From an uncultured Prevotella sp. (lineage in GTDB: Bacteria; Bacteroidota; Bacteroidia; Bacteroidales; Bacteroidaceae): a stretch of DNA of 64,000 bases. The stretch is taken from positions 37,703 to 101,702 of the forward strand of contig CAMKTS010000008.1 in assembly GCA_946415755.1 (NCBI GenBank), in the 5' to 3' direction. Below, piece by piece: positions 44,042 through 54,573 of this stretch. A program made the translations under genes and the position numbers. The notes beneath the pieces are model-generated. The model saw only the letters and a program-made list of their open reading frames with translations, ran no database searches and was not told the DNA's origin. Each line of letters opens with the position of its first letter. Position 1 is the first letter of the stretch.

Positions 44042-46915
44042 ATGGAATACAACTTCAGAGACATTGAACAGAAATGGCAGAAACGGTGGGTGGAAATGCA
44101 TACCTACCGAGTGACAGAAGACCCCACGAAGAAGAAGTTCTACGTGCTGAACATGTTCCCCTACCCTAGCGGTGCCGGACTGCATGTGGGTCATCCCTTG
44201 GGTTACATCGCCTCAGACATCTATGCCCGCTACAAGCGTCAGCAGGGCTATAACGTGCTGAACCCCATGGGCTATGATGCCTACGGACTGCCTGCAGAGC
44301 AGTATGCCATCCAGACGGGTCAGCATCCTGAGAAGACCACCTTTGAGAACATCGACCGCTATCGCTCGCAGCTGGACAAGATTGGCTTCTCGTTCGACTG
44401 GGAGCGCGAGGTAAGAACCTGTGACCCCATCTACTACAAGTGGACGCAATGGGCCTTCCAGCGTATGTTCAAGTCATATTACAGCATTTCTTCGCAGAAG
44501 GCACAACCTACCATCAAGCTCATTGAGCACTTCGAACTGATGGGAACGGAGAACTGTGGTGCCTTGGGAACAGAAGAGCTGCACTTTACGGCTTCTGAGT
44601 GGGCCGGCTTCTCTGAGAAAAAGAAGCAGGAGGTGCTGATGAACTATCGTATTGCCTATCTGGCCGACACAATGGTGAACTGGTGTCCGAAGTTAGGCAC
44701 TGTGCTGGCCAACGATGAGGTCGTAGATGGTGTCTCCGTTCGTGGCGGCTATCCTGTGGTGCAGAAGAAGATGCGCCAGTGGTGCCTGCGTGTCAGCGCA
44801 TACGCGCAGCGTCTGCTCGACGGTCTCGAGGAGATTGATTGGACAGACTCGCTGAAGGAGACGCAGCGCAACTGGATTGGTCGCTCTGAGGGTACTGAGG
44901 TAGAGTTCAACGTAGCTGACAGCGATAAGCACTTCACCATCTTCACCACTCGTGCTGATACGATGTTTGGTGTAACGTTTATGGTGCTGGCGCCTGAGAG
45001 TGAGCTCGTCGCAGAACTCACCACACCTGAACAGAAGGAAGAAGTAGAAAAGTACCTCGACTATGTGAAGAAACGCACAGAGCGTGACCGCCAGATGGAC
45101 CACAAGGTAACTGGTGTATTCTCTGGCAGCTATGCCATCAATCCGTTTACCGATGAGAAGATACCCATCTGGATTGCAGAATATGTATTGGCTGGCTATG
45201 GTACGGGTGCCATCATGGCTGTGCCTGCTCACGACTCTCGTGACTATGCCTTCGCCAAGCATTTTAATTTGCCCATCATTCCATTGATTGAGGGTGCTGA
45301 TGTCAGTGAGGAGAGTTATGATGCCAAAGAAGGTATCGTCTGCAACTCTCCTAGGGTCAGCGGGGAAAGCGCTGACGGCAAGCCTCGTTTCAGCCTCAAC
45401 GGACTGACAGTAAAAGAGGCTATTGCTGCCACGAAGAAGTTTGTGACGGAACAGGGCTTGGGTCGTGTGAAGGTGAACTATCGCCTCCGTGATGCTATTT
45501 TCTCTCGTCAGCGCTATTGGGGCGAGCCGTTCCCTGTGTATTACAAGGACGATATGCCCTACATGATTCCCAAGGAGTGTCTGCCTCTGGAGCTGCCTGA
45601 GATCGACGAGTACAAGCCTACTGAGACGGGCGAGCCCCCATTGGGACGCGCCAAGATGTGGGCTTGGGATACAAAGACGGATAGTGTGGTCTCGAAGAAT
45701 CTGATCGACAACAAGAGCGTTTTCCCCTTGGAGCTGAACACGATGCCTGGTTTTGCTGGCTCTTCAGCTTATTATCTGCGCTATATGGATCCCAAGAACG
45801 AGAAGGCCCTCGTCAGCCGCGATGCAGACGAATACTGGCGTAATGTCGACCTCTATGTAGGTGGTACGGAGCACGCTACCGGTCACCTCATCTACTCGCG
45901 CTTCTGGAACAAGTTCCTCTACGACTCTGGATACTCTTGCGAGGACGAACCCTTCAAGAAACTCGTCAATCAGGGAATGATTCAGGGTCGCTCGAACTTC
46001 GTGTATCGTATCGAAGACGAGGGAGCTGACAAGGGCAAGTTCGTCAGCTTTGGACTGAAAGATAAGTACACCACGACACCTATCCATGTGGATGTCAACA
46101 TTGTCAGCGCTGACGTGCTCGACATTGAGGCCTTCAAGGCTTGGCGCCCTGAATATAACAACGCTGAGTTCATTCTGGAGAACGGACAGTATAAGTGTGG
46201 CTGGGCCATCGAAAAGATGTCGAAGTCAATGTTCAACGTGGTCAATCCGGATATGATTGTCGAGAAGTATGGTGCCGACACGCTGCGTCTCTACGAGATG
46301 TTCCTGGGTCCTGTGGAGCAAAGCAAACCTTGGGACACCAATGGTATCGACGGCTGTCACCGCTTCCTGAAGAAGTTCTGGGCATTGTTCTATGGCAATA
46401 GTCGTGAAAACCCTGAAGGCAAGCTCTTAATCGATTACCACCAACCCACAAAGGAGGCTCTGAAGAGCGTCCACAAACTCATCAAGAAGGTTACGCAGGA
46501 CATCGAGGTATTCTCTTATAACACCTCTATCTCAGCCTTTATGATCTGTGTCAACGAGTTGGCTCAGCAGAAGTGTAAGAATCGCGACGTCCTTCGCATA
46601 CTGGTCACTCTCATCGCTCCGTTTGCTCCCCATATCGCTGAAGAGCTGTGGGAGGCACTGGGCGAGCAGGGTAGTGTCTGCAATGCTAAATGGCCCACAT
46701 GGAACGAGGAATATCTGGTAGAAAACACCGTCAAACTGGGTGTCGCCTTTAATGGTAAGACCCGTTTCGACATGGAGTTTGCTGCTGATGCTGACAACAC
46801 TACTATCGAGGCTGCCGTGAAGGCTGACGAGCGTTCTGCGAAGTACATCGAGGGAGAAATCTTGAAGGTTATCATCGTCCCTAAGCGTATGGTGAACATC
46901 GTGTTTAAGAAGTAA
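44042..46915 (+). CDS. leuS: Leucyl-tRNA synthetase
   Basis: 957 residues, class I synthetase joining leucine to tRNA-Leu. HIGH-type motif HVGH (48-51) within [15 protein letters not shown]; the editing (CP1) domain contains the threonine-rich [14 protein letters not shown] and [15 protein letters not shown] at 725-729; C-terminal anticodon-binding helices ([18 protein letters not shown]). It carries the insertions usual in Bacteroidota LeuRS, about 950 residues. First gene of a long plus-strand run; its stop is immediately followed by the next ATG. Confidence 0.98.
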   Translation: MEYNFRDIEQKWQKRWVEMHTYRVTEDPTKKKFYVLNMFPYPSGAGLHVGHPLGYIASDIYARYKRQQGYNVLNPMGYDAYGLPAEQYAIQTGQHPEKTTFENIDRYRSQLDKIGFSFDWEREVRTCDPIYYKWTQWAFQRMFKSYYSISSQKAQPTIKLIEHFELMGTENCGALGTEELHFTASEWAGFSEKKKQEVLMNYRIAYLADTMVNWCPKLGTVLANDEVVDGVSVRGGYPVVQKKMRQWCLRVSAYAQRLLDGLEEIDWTDSLKETQRNWIGRSEGTEVEFNVADSDKHFTIFTTRADTMFGVTFMVLAPESELVAELTTPEQKEEVEKYLDYVKKRTERDRQMDHKVTGVFSGSYAINPFTDEKIPIWIAEYVLAGYGTGAIMAVPAHDSRDYAFAKHFNLPIIPLIEGADVSEESYDAKEGIVCNSPRVSGESADGKPRFSLNGLTVKEAIAATKKFVTEQGLGRVKVNYRLRDAIFSRQRYWGEPFPVYYKDDMPYMIPKECLPLELPEIDEYKPTETGEPPLGRAKMWAWDTKTDSVVSKNLIDNKSVFPLELNTMPGFAGSSAYYLRYMDPKNEKALVSRDADEYWRNVDLYVGGTEHATGHLIYSRFWNKFLYDSGYSCEDEPFKKLVNQGMIQGRSNFVYRIEDEGADKGKFVSFGLKDKYTTTPIHVDVNIVSADVLDIEAFKAWRPEYNNAEFILENGQYKCGWAIEKMSKSMFNVVNPDMIVEKYGADTLRLYEMFLGPVEQSKPWDTNGIDGCHRFLKKFWALFYGNSRENPEGKLLIDYHQPTKEALKSVHKLIKKVTQDIEVFSYNTSISAFMICVNELAQQKCKNRDVLRILVTLIAPFAPHIAEELWEALGEQGSVCNAKWPTWNEEYLVENTVKLGVAFNGKTRFDMEFAADADNTTIEAAVKADERSAKYIEGEILKVIIVPKRMVNIVFKK

Positions 46916-47878
46916 ATGACGCTGAATCATAAACTGATATTGAGCGAGGTCAAGGACTATATGTTTATAGCCCTGGGCCTTGCCATCTATACTATCGCCT
47001 TTACCGTATTCCTGATGCCCTATCAGATCGTGGCAGGAGGCGTGACCGGTCTGTCGGCCATCATTTACTATGCCACAGGATTCCACTTGGAGAATACCTA
47101 CATCATCATCAATGGCGTGCTGCTGATAGTGGCCTTGAAGATATTGGGTGTCAAATTCCTGATGAAGACCATCTTCGCCATCTTTACGCTATATTTCATG
47201 CTGATGATAGCGCAAGACCTGATACCCAAACAGGAAAATGGGCTGCCCTTCAAACTGATGGGAGAGGGACAGGACTTCATGTCGATGATTATCGGCTGTG
47301 TGCTGACAGGTATTGCCCTCGCCACCGTCTTCACCAACAATGGTTCTACGGGTGGTACGGATGTCATTGCAGCCTCTGTGAACAAATATCATCCTAACGT
47401 TTCCTTGGGCAACGTACTCATCGCTGCCGACTTCTGCATCATCGGGTCCTGTATGTTCTTCCCACAATTCGGCACCTATCTGGAACGTGCCCATAAGGTG
47501 ATGTTCGGCTTCTGCGTGATGGCGATGGAGAACTATACGCTCGACTACGTGATGAACGCCCGACGGCAGTCAGTGCAGTTCTTTATCTTCTCGCAGAAAT
47601 GGCAGGAGATAGCCAACGCCATTGGCACAGAGATGAATCATGGTGTCACCATCCTCGACGGACACGGCTGGTACACGGGCAAAAAGAGCAAGGTGCTCTG
47701 TATCCTGGCCAAGAAGAACGAGAGTATCTATATCTTCCGTCTTATCAAGATGATAGACCCCCGGGCTTTCGTTTCACAATCCAGCGTCATCGGTGTCTAT
47801 GGCGAGGGCTTCGACGAGATGAGAGTAAAGATAAAGGAGATAAAAGATGAAAAACGAAAGATGAAAGATGAAACATGA
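46916..47878 (+). CDS. YitT-family membrane protein (DUF161/DUF2179)
   Basis: 320 residues: about five to six hydrophobic segments ([37 protein letters not shown]), the conserved [16 protein letters not shown], and a soluble C-terminal DUF2179 domain ([20 protein letters not shown]). Function of the family is unknown; transport has been suggested. The last ~14 residues ([14 protein letters not shown]) come from an AAAGATGAAA-like simple repeat and look like an extension. Starts directly after leuS and overlaps rdgB by 4 bases. Confidence 0.85.
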   Translation: MTLNHKLILSEVKDYMFIALGLAIYTIAFTVFLMPYQIVAGGVTGLSAIIYYATGFHLENTYIIINGVLLIVALKILGVKFLMKTIFAIFTLYFMLMIAQDLIPKQENGLPFKLMGEGQDFMSMIIGCVLTGIALATVFTNNGSTGGTDVIAASVNKYHPNVSLGNVLIAADFCIIGSCMFFPQFGTYLERAHKVMFGFCVMAMENYTLDYVMNARRQSVQFFIFSQKWQEIANAIGTEMNHGVTILDGHGWYTGKKSKVLCILAKKNESIYIFRLIKMIDPRAFVSQSSVIGVYGEGFDEMRVKIKEIKDEKRKMKDET

Positions 47879-48519
47879 AGATAGTATTCGCAACAAATAA
47901 TCAGCATAAACTGGACGAAATAAGAGCCATCCTCGGCTCTCAGTTCGAGGTGGTGTCATTAGCTGATATTGGCTGTCATGAAGAGATTCCTGAGACAGGC
48001 ACCACCCTCGAGGAAAATGCCATGATGAAAGCCGAGTATATCTACGACAAATACCATCTGAGCTGCTTTGCCGACGATACAGGTTTGGAGGTAGACGCCC
48101 TGGATGGTGCCCCAGGTGTGTATAGTGCCAGATATGCTGCTATGGAAGCCACTGCTCCCTGCGATTCTTCGCAGGGTCTTAGTCACGACAGCGAGGCCAA
48201 CATGGCCCGTCTGCTGCGCGAATTAGGAAATAATAACAACCGCAAGGCACGATTTCGCACCGTTATTGCGTTAATAGAAAAGAAGAATGTCTGTTCGTGC
48301 GGCTGTACCAGCATCAAGCTGAGACATCGCTTCGAGGGCATCGTCGACGGCGAGATTATCCGTGAGCGTAGGGGAGGCGAGGGCTTCGGCTACGACCCCA
48401 TCTTCCAACCCGACGGCTACGAACAAACCTTTGCCGAACTGGGTGCTGACATCAAGAACCAGATCAGTCACCGTGCCCGTGCCACCCAAAAGCTGGCAGA
48501 ATATCTTAAAACGCTATAA
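47875..48519 (+). CDS. rdgB: Non-canonical purine NTP pyrophosphatase (RdgB/HAM1)
   Basis: 214 residues. Removes dITP, dXTP and XTP by hydrolysis to the monophosphate, protecting DNA and RNA. Landmarks: [15 protein letters not shown] at the N-terminus, [39 protein letters not shown], and [20 protein letters not shown], then [12 protein letters not shown] slightly long middle part ([16 protein letters not shown]) is the only oddity. It overlaps the yitT-like gene by ATGA, so translation is likely coupled. Confidence 0.95.
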   Translation: MKIVFATNNQHKLDEIRAILGSQFEVVSLADIGCHEEIPETGTTLEENAMMKAEYIYDKYHLSCFADDTGLEVDALDGAPGVYSARYAAMEATAPCDSSQGLSHDSEANMARLLRELGNNNNRKARFRTVIALIEKKNVCSCGCTSIKLRHRFEGIVDGEIIRERRGGEGFGYDPIFQPDGYEQTFAELGADIKNQISHRARATQKLAEYLKTL

Positions 48520-48542
48520 TACCTCATTAAGACCCTACAACA

Positions 48543-50552
48543 ATGAAGAAAGTCATCATCCTTTTACTGTCGCTTATCAGTATCCAGTTGTCTATGGCAC
48601 AGATAGGCAGCTGGCGCAACTATCTGTCTTATCACGACATACAACAGATACAGGCTGCCGGCAACGACCTCTTTGTATTGGCCAGCAACGGACTCTATCA
48701 ATACAACCGCCAAGACCACTCCATCTATACCTATGACAAGACGAAAGGGCTGAGTGACGTTTATATCAATCACATCAAATGGTGCCAGCAAGCAAAGCGC
48801 CTGATAGCGGTATACAGCAACTCTAACATCGACTTGGTGGAGACCAATGGAAACGTCACCAATATCAGTGATATCTATACCAAGAGTATTACTGGCGACA
48901 AAACCATCAATAGCCTAACCATCAACGGGCAATATGCCTATCTGGCTTGTGGCTTCGGCATCGTCAAACTGGATGTCAAGAACACAGAAATCAGCGAAAG
49001 CTATATGCTCAACTTTTCTGTTACCGCTATTGCCTTTGAGGGAAACAATATCTATGCCAAAAGCAAGAGTAACGCGGTATGGACTGCTCACCTCAGCAAC
49101 AACCTCATTGATCCCAACAACTGGCAACAAACCACCACATACCCCTCGTTTGCAGAAGACCTGACGGACTATAATACCTATATTGAAGAGGTCAAGACAT
49201 TGAATCCCGGAGGACCGAAGTATAACTATTTCGGATTCCTGAAGTTTGCCAATAACCAATTATACTCTTGCGGTGGCGAGACCAATGGACAGACCATACC
49301 AGCCTGTATTCAAATACTGCGCAATGGTGAGTGGCAACAATATGAGGAGGGTGTCTCTGAAAAGACAGGCTACAGCTATGTCAACATTACCTGTCTGGAC
49401 TATGACCCAAACGACGTTAATCATGTTTTTGCAGGAGCGAGAAACGGTTTGTATGAATTCAGAAACGGGGCATTTGTCAATTTCTACAATAGCAATAACA
49501 GTCCGATTGAAGCATACAATGGAAAAAGCCTTAACTATCAATTGGTGACGGGTGTCAAATTTGACAACAACGGAACTTTGTGGATCCTGAACAGCCAGGC
49601 ACCCACACAATCGGTGATCAAATATGCTAACGGCACTTTCACCTCTGTACCGAAATCAGAGTTGATGAAGTTGAGCGATGGTGGAATCAACAACAAAAGC
49701 AACGGCAACCTGAGCCAAATGATGACGGATAGCCAGGGTGCTGTCTGGTTTACCAATAACCACTGGGCACTTCCGGCCTTTTATCAATTCAATACCAGCA
49801 ACAACTCCCTGAAAGTTTATGACCATTTAGTCAATCAAGACGGTGTCGTCATCGAGCTGCAAGGTGGTATAACCTGTATTGCAGAAGACTTGGACCATCA
49901 TATCTGGATAGGAACAAATGCCGGACCGTTTATGCTTGAAAGAAGCAAAATGGATGAAACCAATCCTTCGCTGACGCAAGTAAAAGTGCCACGCAATGAT
50001 GGTACCAACTATGCTGACTATCTGTTGGCAGGTAGTCTGATAACCAGCATTGCCGTTGATGCCGGCGGACGGAAATGGTTTGGCACAAGAGACAATGGTG
50101 CCTACCTGATCAGTGCCGACAACATGACACAGCTACAGCACTTTACGGTGGAAAACAGCAATTTGTTATCCAACAATATCATGTCTGTTGTCATCAACAA
50201 TGAATCCGGTGAGGTGTTTTTCGGTACCGACCAAGGTCTCTGCTCCTACATGAGTGATGCCACGACAACCTATAGTGAGATGTCGAAAGACAACGTGTGG
50301 GCGTATCCTAACCCTGTGTCGCCTGATTATACAGGACTTATCACTATCGTGGGACTCACTTACAATGCCGACGTGAAAATTCTCTCTTCCAATGGTGCTT
50401 TGATAGCAGAGGGCAGAAGCAATGGTGGCACTTTCACGTGGGATGGCTGTGACCAAAGTGGTAACCGCGTGGCCAGTGGTGTCTATATGGTGGCTACGGC
50501 TACAGCTGACGGAAGCAAGGGCACGGTATGTAAAATTGCTATTGTCAATTAG
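48543..50552 (+). CDS. PorZ-like T9SS attachment-complex protein
   Basis: 669 residues with signal peptide (KKVIILLLSLISIQLSMAQ). Two beta-propeller-like regions of repeated blades follow (SNGLYQYNRQDHSIYTYDK, ARNGLYEFRNGAFVNFYNS, and HHIWIGTNAGPFML), then a C-terminal domain of the T9SS sorting type (AYPNPVSPDYTGLITIVGL ... GVYMVATATADG). This build is that of PorZ, which in Porphyromonas binds anionic LPS and helps anchor cargo. Start of mature protein IGSWRNYLSYHDIQQIQA resembles PorZ as I recall. A two-component-regulator propeller protein is the alternative label. It lies 23 bases after rdgB. Confidence 0.65.
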   Translation: MKKVIILLLSLISIQLSMAQIGSWRNYLSYHDIQQIQAAGNDLFVLASNGLYQYNRQDHSIYTYDKTKGLSDVYINHIKWCQQAKRLIAVYSNSNIDLVETNGNVTNISDIYTKSITGDKTINSLTINGQYAYLACGFGIVKLDVKNTEISESYMLNFSVTAIAFEGNNIYAKSKSNAVWTAHLSNNLIDPNNWQQTTTYPSFAEDLTDYNTYIEEVKTLNPGGPKYNYFGFLKFANNQLYSCGGETNGQTIPACIQILRNGEWQQYEEGVSEKTGYSYVNITCLDYDPNDVNHVFAGARNGLYEFRNGAFVNFYNSNNSPIEAYNGKSLNYQLVTGVKFDNNGTLWILNSQAPTQSVIKYANGTFTSVPKSELMKLSDGGINNKSNGNLSQMMTDSQGAVWFTNNHWALPAFYQFNTSNNSLKVYDHLVNQDGVVIELQGGITCIAEDLDHHIWIGTNAGPFMLERSKMDETNPSLTQVKVPRNDGTNYADYLLAGSLITSIAVDAGGRKWFGTRDNGAYLISADNMTQLQHFTVENSNLLSNNIMSVVINNESGEVFFGTDQGLCSYMSDATTTYSEMSKDNVWAYPNPVSPDYTGLITIVGLTYNADVKILSSNGALIAEGRSNGGTFTWDGCDQSGNRVASGVYMVATATADGSKGTVCKIAIVN

Positions 50553-50564
50553 CTATAGAAGGGC

Positions 50565-52001
50565 ATGAAGCATCCTGTATCAACAGTTATGAGCAAATAC
50601 TGGAGTATTGTCGTTGTATTTGCGCTGACACCACTGCTGTTGTATGCTGCCCTGTTGATACTGCCTACGTTCGATGACTGGACTTCGCTGACCAGGCCGT
50701 CTTTTGAACCGCTTTTCACCAAGAAGACCTTCTTATTCTTCGGATACCACTGGCGGCCATTCGATGCCATTATTGGATATATTTTAGGACTGAATCCACA
50801 GCTGCTTTTTCCGACATTCAACCATTTTCTTGTTGTCTTCGGACATGTGGCATGTGCTGTTTTGGTCTATAGACTGTTATCTACATTGGAATACTCCCGG
50901 TTTTCTGTCAATGTTGCAACCGCATTTTATTTTATTGCTCCTGCAACGATGGCAACGGTACTGGCCGTAGATAGTATGAACCAAACCTATGCATTGCTAT
51001 GGGGAATGGTGAGTTTCCTTTTCTATCTTAAACCCACAAGACGCGGAAAGTATCTTATTTGGGGACTGATAGTCTTTATAGCTGCCTTATGCAAGGAAAA
51101 CGGACTGATGTGGGCACTGATTTGTCCTGTCTTAGCTTACGGCTATGACTTTATCGACAAGAAAACTTTAAAGAAAGACCTGCTGATAGGCATTGCCGTC
51201 CTGGCTTTATATGCCATCGCTATACTGGTATTTCCAAAGGAGATTACTATCCATCCGGAATATGTTCCCGACCACATGAAGGTGGTCAGGAATTGCGTGA
51301 AATTCTTATTCATTTCATTTGTTACATTTGACTATGTCTGGCTGCTCCACCAGCCTCATCGTAACCTGATTTTGGCTGCTATCACTCTTCTGTTGTCGCT
51401 GCCGTTCCTCTATTTCGTTTTCATCCGTCATATCAAGGTGTTTGTCACGAAAAAAATGGTCTGCACCATCCTGTGTCTGGTCATTGCAGTGAGTCCGCAT
51501 ATACTGACCGTCTTCAGTATGATGCATACCTATGCCGGATTGCCTTTTATCGCTATTTTGATGGCACAAGGCACTAATGAGTATACGAAAAACAGCAGAC
51601 CCTTCTTACTTTCTTTCCTTCTCTTTATCCTGACATCACTATGTATTGATGTACACCTCTGGTATCTATCATGGCAATCGGGACTGGTAGGCAAGGAAAT
51701 GGCCAAAGAAGCTATCAAGAAGACTCACAATCCTGTAAACCATGTATACGTAATCATCATTGAAGAAGAATATGAAAAACTGTCTTCTTTTTGCGTGATT
51801 CCCTACGAAGCTTTTGGATGGGGTTTAGCCAGCCAATACGAGACCAACTACCAATGGCCTCAGGATTTCCAAGACACTACCATTGAACGTTCTGCCGATG
51901 CCGTTAGAAAAGCACAGGAACTGGGCAGGCTTACGTTGAAAGACAAGAAGTATGATTGTGTATGGATTGTCAATCACAGCCATATAGATGTCCTTAAATA
52001 A
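50565..52001 (+). CDS. Polytopic membrane protein, unknown (GT39-like topology)
   Basis: 478 residues with about ten hydrophobic segments and a soluble C-terminus of ~120 residues. The first loop has LPTFDDWTSLTRP, an acidic motif like the Asp-containing first loop of lipid-linked glycosyltransferases (GT-C fold). Other loops have DSMNQTYALLWG and CKENGLMWALICP. I do not recognise a named family. It starts 12 bases after the porZ-like gene and overlaps the next by 14, so one operon. Confidence 0.55.
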   Translation: MKHPVSTVMSKYWSIVVVFALTPLLLYAALLILPTFDDWTSLTRPSFEPLFTKKTFLFFGYHWRPFDAIIGYILGLNPQLLFPTFNHFLVVFGHVACAVLVYRLLSTLEYSRFSVNVATAFYFIAPATMATVLAVDSMNQTYALLWGMVSFLFYLKPTRRGKYLIWGLIVFIAALCKENGLMWALICPVLAYGYDFIDKKTLKKDLLIGIAVLALYAIAILVFPKEITIHPEYVPDHMKVVRNCVKFLFISFVTFDYVWLLHQPHRNLILAAITLLLSLPFLYFVFIRHIKVFVTKKMVCTILCLVIAVSPHILTVFSMMHTYAGLPFIAILMAQGTNEYTKNSRPFLLSFLLFILTSLCIDVHLWYLSWQSGLVGKEMAKEAIKKTHNPVNHVYVIIIEEEYEKLSSFCVIPYEAFGWGLASQYETNYQWPQDFQDTTIERSADAVRKAQELGRLTLKDKKYDCVWIVNHSHIDVLK

Positions 52002-53622
52002 CGTAGTTATGAGGAAGACCGTCATCATCTCTTTTCTGTTCCTGGTAACTATCATTATCGGACTGCTTAACTGGTGGACGGCTCCTACGATGTCTGATGA
52101 CCTCATCTATCACTTTGTTTTCCAGGAAGAGTGGCAACAACCATTGAGGCGTATACAGACATTTCAAGACGTGATGACATCACAACTGATACATTACAAT
52201 ACGATTAATGGCAGGAGCGTTGCTCACACCTTGGCGCAGGTATTTCTAAATTTCGTTCCTGAAAAGGTGACTGCGCTCATCAATACAGCCATGTTTCTGC
52301 TGTTGATATGGCTCGTCACTCTTTATACCACTAACAAAAAGGAATTTCAAGCCATTACAGCAGTCGTCACATTCGGACTGCTTTTTCTGGTCATCAAAGA
52401 CTTTGGAACAGGATTTACATGGGTCCTGGGAGCCATCGTATACCTATGGACACTGGTGTTTACCATGTTGTTCCTCATCATGCTAAAATGGTTAGGTGAC
52501 AAAAAGGTCAATTGGAAAATACTACCACTTGCTGTCGTCTCCTTTTTTGCCGGATGGTCTCACGAAGCCATTGCACTACCTTTGTCCTTCTCTTTCATCC
52601 TGTTCTTTTTCCTTCATAGAAAGCACATCTTTCAGCGTGCCAATACATATTGCATGATAGCCTATATGACAGGAGCACTGATGATTCTCTGCTCTCCTGC
52701 CTTATGGAATCGTGCCAATATCGATGGGGTAACATGGATGAACCGTATCTTTTACGGTTGTATCAACCTGCTCTTTGGAATCAGAATATCATGGCTGCTG
52801 ATTCTTTCCCTCGTTATCATTCTATTCCGTAACAAGCAGCATTTTAAGCGTATCATCAAGCAACAATTATACCTATTATCTGCCTGGCTCGTGGCGATAG
52901 GTATTGTTTTCGTTTGTGGAATAACAGCAGAGAGAGTAGCTATCTGTGCCGACTTTTTAGCTTTGCTTCTATTGGTCAATGTGTGGCAAGGCCCGTATCT
53001 GCTGAAAAAACAATCAGGCATTACTATTACAATAGCACTGATTTCAACTGTTGTTGCTATTCCTGCTATTCAATTAAACTACCTCAACTATCAGAATGAG
53101 CATTTCCACCGTCTTCAACTTGAACAGGCCAATCATCAGCCTGTAAAAGTACGACAGTTGCCTGATGACTCCAACTATTTCATCAAGAAGATAACGAAAA
53201 GGTACGTCAATCCAACAATAGAGTTCAACTTCTATAACTGCTATATGGCTTTTGACAAAGATGACTTGAACAATAAAGCCGTTGCGAAATGGTTTGATAA
53301 AGACTATGTCGTCTTTTTGCCAGAGGATGTCATAGAACATATCCAACACAACGAAACAGCCTATACAACTATAGGTAGCGACAACCACAAAAAATTATTT
53401 ATCTACCGATTGAACAGGAAAAACAATCCTGTCAGTAAAGTCATTTTCAAATTAGCTGATGACAATACATTCTACCAAAATATTCTGTTCCCTTCAGATA
53501 ATGAATATGAATTAGACCCATTTAATTACAAGACACTGGATATTGACCAGCATCATTATTTGGTAATGACCATACCACCGTCGAATATCAGACAAAGAAT
53601 CAAGACAATCTACATCAAATAA
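51988..53622 (+). CDS. Polytopic membrane protein, DUF6056-like
   Basis: 544 residues with about ten hydrophobic segments, then a soluble C-terminal part (~150 residues). Early acidic loop TAPTMSDDLIYHFVFQEEW and NGRSVAHTLAQVF match what I remember of DUF6056 proteins, membrane proteins near surface-polysaccharide genes. A first-loop Asp-Asp pair suggests a GT-C-type glycosyltransferase. Overlaps the preceding gene by 14 bases; both encode similarly arranged proteins and may work together. Confidence 0.6.
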   Translation: MSLNNVVMRKTVIISFLFLVTIIIGLLNWWTAPTMSDDLIYHFVFQEEWQQPLRRIQTFQDVMTSQLIHYNTINGRSVAHTLAQVFLNFVPEKVTALINTAMFLLLIWLVTLYTTNKKEFQAITAVVTFGLLFLVIKDFGTGFTWVLGAIVYLWTLVFTMLFLIMLKWLGDKKVNWKILPLAVVSFFAGWSHEAIALPLSFSFILFFFLHRKHIFQRANTYCMIAYMTGALMILCSPALWNRANIDGVTWMNRIFYGCINLLFGIRISWLLILSLVIILFRNKQHFKRIIKQQLYLLSAWLVAIGIVFVCGITAERVAICADFLALLLLVNVWQGPYLLKKQSGITITIALISTVVAIPAIQLNYLNYQNEHFHRLQLEQANHQPVKVRQLPDDSNYFIKKITKRYVNPTIEFNFYNCYMAFDKDDLNNKAVAKWFDKDYVVFLPEDVIEHIQHNETAYTTIGSDNHKKLFIYRLNRKNNPVSKVIFKLADDNTFYQNILFPSDNEYELDPFNYKTLDIDQHHYLVMTIPPSNIRQRIKTIYIK

Positions 53623-53649
53623 CATCCATTTCAAGAACTATCATAAGCT

Positions 53650-54573
53650 ATGAAGAAGAAGATGACGATACTCCTACCGGCCTACAACGAAGAAGAGTCT
53701 ATGAACGACTTGAAAAAAGGTATGGATCAAGTAGTCAAAGACAATCCTGACTATGACTGGCAATTTCTCATGATTAATGATGGAAGTACAGACCATACTC
53801 TTGAGAAGATGGCTGAGTTGTGTAATGAAAACCCGCAATATCACTATATCGACCTGTCCAGAAACTACGGAAAGGAGATAGCTATCATGGCAGGATTAGA
53901 CTATGCCGAAAGTGATGCCGTCATCATTATGGATGCTGATATGCAACACCCTATCGATGTGATTCCAGAAATGCTCCGCTATTGGGAGGAGGGCTATGAG
54001 GATATCTATGCACAGCGCCAGCACTCCGATGAGTCGTGGTTAAAGAAAACGACCTCTAAAGTCTATTATAAAATATTACAAAAGGCTACCAATATACCTA
54101 TTCAGAAAGATACTGGCGACTTTCGTCTGTTAGACCGTAAATGTATAGACGCCTTAAAGAAAATGCGTGAGACTGACCGTAATAACAAAGGTATGTTCAG
54201 CTGGATAGGATTTAAGAAAAAAGGCATCTACTATCAGCAGCGGCAACGACAGCACGGCAAGACGAAATGGAGCTATTACAAGTTGCTGAATCTGGCACTG
54301 ACGGGTATCACCTCATTTACCACTACCCCACTCCGCTTTGCCTCTATCTTCGGCATCGTTGTTTCTCTGCTGGCCTTCCTCTATCTAGTATATATCGTCA
54401 TCAAGACATTAATCTATGGCGACCCCGTACAGGGTTATCCTACCTTGATGGTAACCATTCTCTTCCTGGGAGGCATCCAACTGATAGCTCTCGGCATTAT
54501 CGGAGAATATCTCAGCCACATATTCAATGAAACGAAGAAAAGGCCAGGCTATTTTATCAGAGAATACCGATGA
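53650..54573 (+). CDS. GT2 glycosyltransferase, GtrB/ArnC-like
   Basis: 307 residues. GT-A fold at the N-terminus (MTILLPAYNEEESMNDLKKG), DxD-like metal motif in VIIMDADMQHPIDVIPEML, the RDL-like stretch DTGDFRLLDRKC, and two C-terminal hydrophobic segments (FASIFGIVVSLLAFLYLVY, LFLGGIQLIALGIIGEYL). Such enzymes make a lipid-linked sugar (undecaprenyl-phosphate-sugar) used for surface glycan modification. Overlaps the acyltransferase start by 4 bases. The sugar is not predictable. Confidence 0.88.
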   Translation: MKKKMTILLPAYNEEESMNDLKKGMDQVVKDNPDYDWQFLMINDGSTDHTLEKMAELCNENPQYHYIDLSRNYGKEIAIMAGLDYAESDAVIIMDADMQHPIDVIPEMLRYWEEGYEDIYAQRQHSDESWLKKTTSKVYYKILQKATNIPIQKDTGDFRLLDRKCIDALKKMRETDRNNKGMFSWIGFKKKGIYYQQRQRQHGKTKWSYYKLLNLALTGITSFTTTPLRFASIFGIVVSLLAFLYLVYIVIKTLIYGDPVQGYPTLMVTILFLGGIQLIALGIIGEYLSHIFNETKKRPGYFIREYR

